Shown one piece after another: positions 6,909 through 10,185 of a stretch of 10,185 bases of DNA. The notes under the pieces were generated by a model, which made no database searches, was not told where the DNA came from, and saw only the letters and a list, made by a program, of their open reading frames with translations. This stretch comes from Alphaproteobacteria bacterium. GTDB lineage: Bacteria > Pseudomonadota > Alphaproteobacteria > Sphingomonadales > Sphingomonadaceae. The position numbers were made by a program, and so were the translations under genes. Within the stretch, counting starts at the first letter, position 1, and each line of letters begins with the position of its first letter. Location: contig JAHJSJ010000252.1 in assembly GCA_018830415.1 (NCBI GenBank), forward strand, positions 1-10,185. The letters are read 5' to 3'.

Positions 6909-6928
6909 GGCTCAGCCCCTACAAAAAA

Positions 6929-6956
6929 TTGCGAATTGCGCGCGCGTCCCTATATA
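6929..6956 (+). promoter_or_regulatory. Candidate sigma-70 promoter for the alpha/beta hydrolase, in a divergent intergenic region
   Basis: Within the 109-bp gap between the divergent desulfurase B and hydrolase genes, TTGCGA (6929-6934) and TATATA (6951-6956) are separated by 16 bp, a plausible -35/-10 pair for the plus strand. TATATA is self-complementary and could also serve as a -10 for the minus-strand desulfurase transcript, but no good -35 is seen on that side. GCGCGC runs flank the element on both sides. No match to an IscR operator was recognised. Confidence 0.35.
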
Positions 6957-7017
6957 GAGCGCGCTTTCGCGGACGCCACCCGGCGTAGCGCGGCCCCTCG
7001 ATCAACAAGGTTCACCA

Positions 7018-7674
7018 ATGCCATCCGTCATCTTCCCCGGCCCCGAAGGCCGTCTTGAAGGCCGTTTCTCCCCGCCACCGCGCCCACGTGCGCCCGTGGC
7101 GATGATACTGCACCCGCACCCCGAAGGCGGCGGCACCATGAACGACCGGATCGTGCAGCGGCTTTACAAAACCTTTGCCGATCGCGGCTTTGCCACCCTG
7201 CGGTTCAACTTTCGCGGTGTGGGCCGTTCGCAAGGCAGTTTCGATTCCGGCATCGGCGAGCTTTCCGACGCGGCGAGCGCATTGGATTGGGTGCAGTCGA
7301 TCCACCCTGAGGCACAAAGCACCTGGATTGCGGGCTATTCTTTCGGCGCGCTGATCGGGATGCAATTGCTGATGCGCCGCCCCGAAGTGCGCGGGTTTAT
7401 CTCGGTCGCGCCGCCCGCCAATATGTATGATTTCAGCTTCCTCGCCCCCTGCCCCGCCAGCGGCATCTTTGTGCAGGGCGCGGCCGATACCGTGGTGCAG
7501 CCGATTGCGGTGCAAAAACTGGTCGACAAGCTGCGCACGCAAAAGCACATCACCATCCACCACGAAGAAATCCCCCGCGCCAACCACTTCTTCGAAAACG
7601 AAATTGAAGAATTGATGGGCTCGGTGAACAATTATCTGGATTTCCGGCTCAACCCGGACTGTCCGATCAAATAG
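7018..7674 (+). CDS. Alpha/beta hydrolase (COG2945-like)
   Basis: A 218-residue cytoplasmic hydrolase of the alpha/beta fold. The pattern LHPHPEGGGTMND (31-43), the strand with RFNFRGVGRSQGSFD (62-76), the nucleophile elbow GYSFGA with Ser108, the acid in GAADTVV with Asp157, and the final ANHFF with His190 give a full Ser-Asp-His triad. There is no signal peptide. The first half matches the short COG2945 alpha/beta hydrolases common in Proteobacteria, whose substrate is not established. AAGG (7007-7010) lies 7 nt before the ATG. The gene is divergent from the desulfurase B cluster, so it may share regulation, but a role in Fe-S biology is only a guess. The downstream gene is convergent with 12 bp between stops, and no strong terminator is visible. 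Confidence 0.88.
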   Translation: MPSVIFPGPEGRLEGRFSPPPRPRAPVAMILHPHPEGGGTMNDRIVQRLYKTFADRGFATLRFNFRGVGRSQGSFDSGIGELSDAASALDWVQSIHPEAQSTWIAGYSFGALIGMQLLMRRPEVRGFISVAPPANMYDFSFLAPCPASGIFVQGAADTVVQPIAVQKLVDKLRTQKHITIHHEEIPRANHFFENEIEELMGSVNNYLDFRLNPDCPIK

Positions 7675-7686
7675 GACGGCGCTGCG

Positions 7687-7899
7687 CTAACCTTCCCCGG
7701 CGGATTTGATCTGGGAGATCGGTGCCTCACCGCTGCTGGTGGGCACCGTCAAGATCAGCACGTTGAGCACCGCGATCACGGCCAGCACCACCATCAGCGC
7801 GGGCTGTTTCATCTGCCCGGTGCGCCGCCACAGCACAAACGCGCCCACCACCAGAGCCAGCGCGGCGAGCATCACGATCGAGAGCACGATATCGGTCAT
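7687..7899 (-). CDS. Small two-helix membrane protein, unknown function
   Basis: A 70-residue protein that I do not recognise as a named family. Two hydrophobic segments, about residues 4-24 and 33-52, are separated by a short basic loop, WRRTGQMK. By the positive-inside rule this loop is cytoplasmic, so both ends face the periplasm. The last 18 residues (from PTSSG) form a polar tail. The hydrophobic pattern and G/C-rich wobble positions suggest a real gene, but the Shine-Dalgarno sequence is weak (only an AAG-like stretch in front of the ATG). It lies between a convergent hydrolase and a divergent DUF885 gene and seems monocistronic. A plus-strand frame over the same bases lacks these features. 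Confidence 0.66.
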   Translation of the reverse strand: MTDIVLSIVMLAALALVVGAFVLWRRTGQMKQPALMVVLAVIAVLNVLILTVPTSSGEAPISQIKSAGEG

Positions 7900-7970
7900 G
7901 CGGCATCTTAGCTCGCGATCCCGCCTGCACGCAATTGACTTGCGGGGGCCGCCTCGTCAAACCTTGCCCC

Positions 7971-9818
7971 ATGAGAGAGAACCACGCTGATTTCACCCGC
8001 CGCCAGACCCTTGCCGCGCTGGGCGGCGTATCCGCCCTTGCGCTGCTGCCCGCCTGCGCCGCAACCGCCACCGCGCCCAATGCTGCCGCGCCGGTCGCTG
8101 GGCTTGACCCTGATGCCGCGCTGGACAGGATCGCCTACCGGATGCTCGCCCATGAACCGGGCCGCGCCACCGGGCTGGGCGTGGACACGGGCGAATATGC
8201 CGCGTGGCGATCAACCTTCGGCACGGCGGGCGAGCAAGGGCGCAGCGAATATGCGGCCACGCTCAAGGAACTGGTCGCCGAAGCCCGCTCCTACCCCAAG
8301 GATGGCCTGACCAGCGATCAGCAGATCGGGTTTGAGGTCGTCGAAACCGCGTTTTCCAAAGCGCTTGAAGGCATGGCGATGCCCTACGGCGATGTCGCGG
8401 TCGGCAGCTGGCGCAATGCGCCCTATGTGGTGATCCAGAATGTTGGCGGCTATATTGATCTGCCGCGTTTCTTCGGTTCGACCCAGCCCTTGAAATCATC
8501 CGAAGATATCGGCCCTTATATGGATCGCCTCGCCGAAGTTCCCGCGATCCTCGACGGAGAGCTTGACCGCATCCGCGCCGCGCGCGCCATGGGCGTGGTG
8601 CCGCCGGCCTTCCTGATCGACAAGGCCATCGCCCAGATGGAAGCGAGCCTTAAAGGTGCGAATGAAAGCTACGCCGGGCCGCTCACCGCCGCACCGTTCA
8701 ACACCGGTAACTGGGCCGCACCGCAAGCCGGACGGATTGTCGCCAACGGGATTGTCCCCCCGCTCGAACGCCAGATCGCCGAACTCAAAATCCAGCGCAG
8801 CCTTGCCAAGGATAGCGCCGGGATGTGGGCGCAGCCGATGGGCGATGAATATTACAGCTGGGCGGTCGGCGCATCGACCACCACCGCGATGACGCCCGAT
8901 GAAATCCACCGTCAGGGCTTGGCCGAACTCGATGAAATCCACGCGCGGATGGACCCGATCCTGCGCGAAATTGGCTACACCACCGGCAGCGTGGGTGACA
9001 GGATGCGCGCGCTGTCAGACGATCCGCGTTACAAATTTGCCGAGGGCGATCCGGGGCGCGAGGAAATCTTCGCCTTCATCAATGACCGGGTGGCGTGGAT
9101 CAAATCGCAGATGCCGCGCGCGTTCAACCAACTGGTCGATCCGCCATTGGAAATCCGCCGCCTACCGCTGGCCGAGGAACCCGGCGCGCCGGGCGCTTAC
9201 GGCGGGGCGGGCAGCAAGGATGGTTCGATACCGGGGCGGTTCTGGATCAACCTGCGCACCACCGATCTGCACCGCAAATATGATCTGGCCGACCTTGCCT
9301 TCCACGAATCGATCCCCGGCCATGTGTGGGAGGGCGAATTTTCCAACCGCCTGCCGCTGATCCGATCGATCCTCGCCTTCAACGCTTTTTCCGAAGGCTG
9401 GGCGCTTTATGCCGAGCAATTGGCGGATGAGCTGGGCGCTTATGATGAATTCAAGGTCGGGCGGCTGGGATACCTGCAATCGCTCGCCTTTCGCGCCTGC
9501 CGGTTGGTGGTGGACACCGGCCTGCACTCCAAACGCTGGACGCGTGAACAGGGGCGGCAGTTCTTCGTCGAACGCAACGGTTCCAAGGTCGAAGAGGTCG
9601 CGTCGGAAGTCGATCGCTATTGCAGCTGGCCGGGACAGGCCTGCGGTTACAAGATCGGCCACAGCGAAATCGTGCGCCAACGCGCGCGGGCGCAGGCGGA
9701 ACTGGGCGGCGCGTATGATTTCAAAGCGTTCAACACCGCCGTGGTGCTGGGCGGCAACGCCCCGCTGAGCGTGGTGGCGAACACGGTCAGCCGCTATATC
9801 GCGGGTGCGCGGGGGTAA
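7971..9818 (+). CDS. DUF885 family putative metallopeptidase, Tat-type lipoprotein
   Basis: A 615-residue exported protein of the DUF885 family, placed by established knowledge among zinc-peptidase-like folds. The metal-binding-like motif HESIPGH is at 445-451 (an HExxH variant with two extra residues), followed by SEGWALYAE at 474-482 with a likely further ligand Glu. DTGLHS (515-520) and WPGQACGYKIG (553-563) are further conserved-looking motifs. The N-terminus has twin arginines in FTRRQTLAALGG (residues 8-19), a hydrophobic run and LLPAC with Cys29, suggesting Tat export and lipid attachment; Pro at -2 is unusual for a lipobox, so signal peptidase I cleavage is possible. The ATG at 7971 is chosen; an upstream in-frame TTG at 7935 would add 12 residues before the signal peptide. 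Substrate unknown. Tat export would fit a cofactor loaded in the cytoplasm. Confidence 0.9.
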   Translation: MRENHADFTRRQTLAALGGVSALALLPACAATATAPNAAAPVAGLDPDAALDRIAYRMLAHEPGRATGLGVDTGEYAAWRSTFGTAGEQGRSEYAATLKELVAEARSYPKDGLTSDQQIGFEVVETAFSKALEGMAMPYGDVAVGSWRNAPYVVIQNVGGYIDLPRFFGSTQPLKSSEDIGPYMDRLAEVPAILDGELDRIRAARAMGVVPPAFLIDKAIAQMEASLKGANESYAGPLTAAPFNTGNWAAPQAGRIVANGIVPPLERQIAELKIQRSLAKDSAGMWAQPMGDEYYSWAVGASTTTAMTPDEIHRQGLAELDEIHARMDPILREIGYTTGSVGDRMRALSDDPRYKFAEGDPGREEIFAFINDRVAWIKSQMPRAFNQLVDPPLEIRRLPLAEEPGAPGAYGGAGSKDGSIPGRFWINLRTTDLHRKYDLADLAFHESIPGHVWEGEFSNRLPLIRSILAFNAFSEGWALYAEQLADELGAYDEFKVGRLGYLQSLAFRACRLVVDTGLHSKRWTREQGRQFFVERNGSKVEEVASEVDRYCSWPGQACGYKIGHSEIVRQRARAQAELGGAYDFKAFNTAVVLGGNAPLSVVANTVSRYIAGARG

Positions 9819-9887
9819 GCGCACAGCGCGGTCTGCCTGCACGTAGGCAAAGGTGCTGGCAAACGGCAGATTTTTCATTATCATTGT

Positions 9888-9923
9888 CCCCTCGCAGTGC
9901 AGTCGCAGGCAAAGCGCGAGGGG
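9888..9923 (+). promoter_or_regulatory. Inverted repeat that could hide the RBS of the downstream gene
   Basis: CCCCTCGC (9888-9895) is the perfect complement of GCGAGGGG (9916-9923), with a 20-nt spacer. The right arm contains GAGGGG (9918-9923), the probable Shine-Dalgarno sequence located 7 nt before the ATG at 9931. Formation of this 8-bp G+C-rich stem in the mRNA would block ribosome access, so it may act as a translational switch. There is no T-run after it, so it is not a terminator. It may be chance in G+C-rich DNA. Confidence 0.4.
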
Positions 9924-9930
9924 TTGGGCA

Positions 9931-10185
9931 ATGAAATTTGGAGAGATCGTACGCGTTATGGCGGCGGGGTGGCTGTTGGTGTTGGCCCATCCGGCGCTGG
10001 CCGAATGGTACGAAGCGTCAAGTGACCACTTCGTGATCTATGCCGATGATAGTGAACGCGATATCCAGCGATTTGCCGAAAACCTTGAACGCTATCACAG
10101 CGCGATGGCGTTTTTGACCGAGCGCAGCCTGGAAACACCCAGCCCATCCAACCGCGTCGTGATCTATGCGGTTGGCGGCGCGAAC
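9931..10185 (+). CDS. Secreted protein of unknown function, 3'-truncated by window
   Basis: The first 85 codons are visible and the frame runs off the window end. The start is ATG at 9931 with GAGGGG 7 nt upstream. The N-terminus MKFGEIVRVMAAGWLLVLAHPALA is a Sec signal peptide with cleavage likely after ALA (residue 24), before EWYEASSDHF. The mature start, with WYEASSDHFVIYADDSERDIQRFAENLERYHSAM (26-59), looks like the strand-plus-helix N-terminus of periplasmic proteins of the type sometimes annotated as TPR or DUF1570-like in alphaproteobacteria. This is a resemblance I recall, not one I can test here. The function cannot be given. The gene is 112 bp after the DUF885 gene on the same strand, and its translation may be controlled by the inverted repeat described above. 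Confidence 0.8.
   Translation, partial: MKFGEIVRVMAAGWLLVLAHPALAEWYEASSDHFVIYADDSERDIQRFAENLERYHSAMAFLTERSLETPSPSNRVVIYAVGGAN

Noticed and set aside
7664..7680. GTCC...GGAC pairing at the end of the hydrolase gene as a terminator
   Set aside because: Only 4 bp, overlaps the stop codon and has no T-run.
7935..7970. TTG start 12 codons upstream for the DUF885 gene
   Set aside because: It would put 12 residues with Pro and Cys ahead of the Tat signal; the ATG at 7971 gives a normal signal peptide.
9834..9849. Inverted repeat TGCCT...AGGCA after the DUF885 gene as a terminator
   Set aside because: Only 5 bp with a small spacer and no T-run.
9162..9884. Minus-strand open frame of 240 aa starting MIMKNLPFAS
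   Set aside because: It is antisense to the DUF885 gene over nearly all its length, with no family motifs, so treated as a shadow.
1..10185. Mobile elements, CRISPR arrays, tRNA or rRNA genes
   Set aside because: No transposase or integrase motifs, regularly spaced direct repeats, or tRNA/rRNA signatures were recognised on either strand.

Overview
The window looks like a chromosomal segment of an alphaproteobacterium. The high G+C content (roughly 60-65% by eye), the G/C-rich third codon positions and the style of the proteins (Tat lipoprotein of the DUF885 family, alphaproteobacterial-type ParC, short secreted proteins) suggest Sphingomonadales, perhaps Erythrobacteraceae. That placement is inference from sequence style, not from a search. 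Most genes are housekeeping genes; no phage, transposase, tRNA, rRNA or CRISPR array was seen.

Layout. A 5'-truncated CCA tRNA nucleotidyltransferase (+) opens the window. A gene-poor gap of about 275 bp (1073-1347) follows, in which I see no convincing ORF, RNA or promoter. Next comes a small secreted protein with two internal repeats (+, 1348-1860), closed by a strong rho-independent terminator (1895-1932). A minus-strand cluster then runs from about 6908 down to 1950: cysteine desulfurase B, an 86-bp palindromic repeat, cysteine desulfurase A, an adrenodoxin-type [2Fe-2S] ferredoxin translationally coupled to it by a 4-bp overlap, and parC (topoisomerase IV subunit A). A divergent intergenic region with a TATATA element separates this cluster from a plus-strand alpha/beta hydrolase (7018-7674). 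A 70-aa two-helix membrane protein (-), a DUF885 putative metallopeptidase lipoprotein (+), and the start of another secreted protein (+, cut by the window end) complete it.

Functional reading. The two desulfurases plus ferredoxin form a sulfur-mobilisation / Fe-S-cluster module: desulfurases take sulfur from cysteine onto a catalytic Cys as persulfide, and the ferredoxin can supply electrons. ParC shares the strand and is probably read through from the same operon.

The most notable observations are: (1) a perfect consensus parS centromere site (ParB/Spo0J binding site) inside the coding sequence of cysteine desulfurase A, in a 24-bp perfect palindrome that is exactly eight in-frame codons; (2) cysteine desulfurase B has no ATG, GTG or TTG start upstream of its conserved N-terminus, which points to an ATT start or a start-codon loss; (3) a REP/MITE-like palindrome lies precisely between the two desulfurase genes; (4) an inverted repeat could sequester the ribosome binding site of the last gene. 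The parS site suggests the region is close to the chromosome replication origin.
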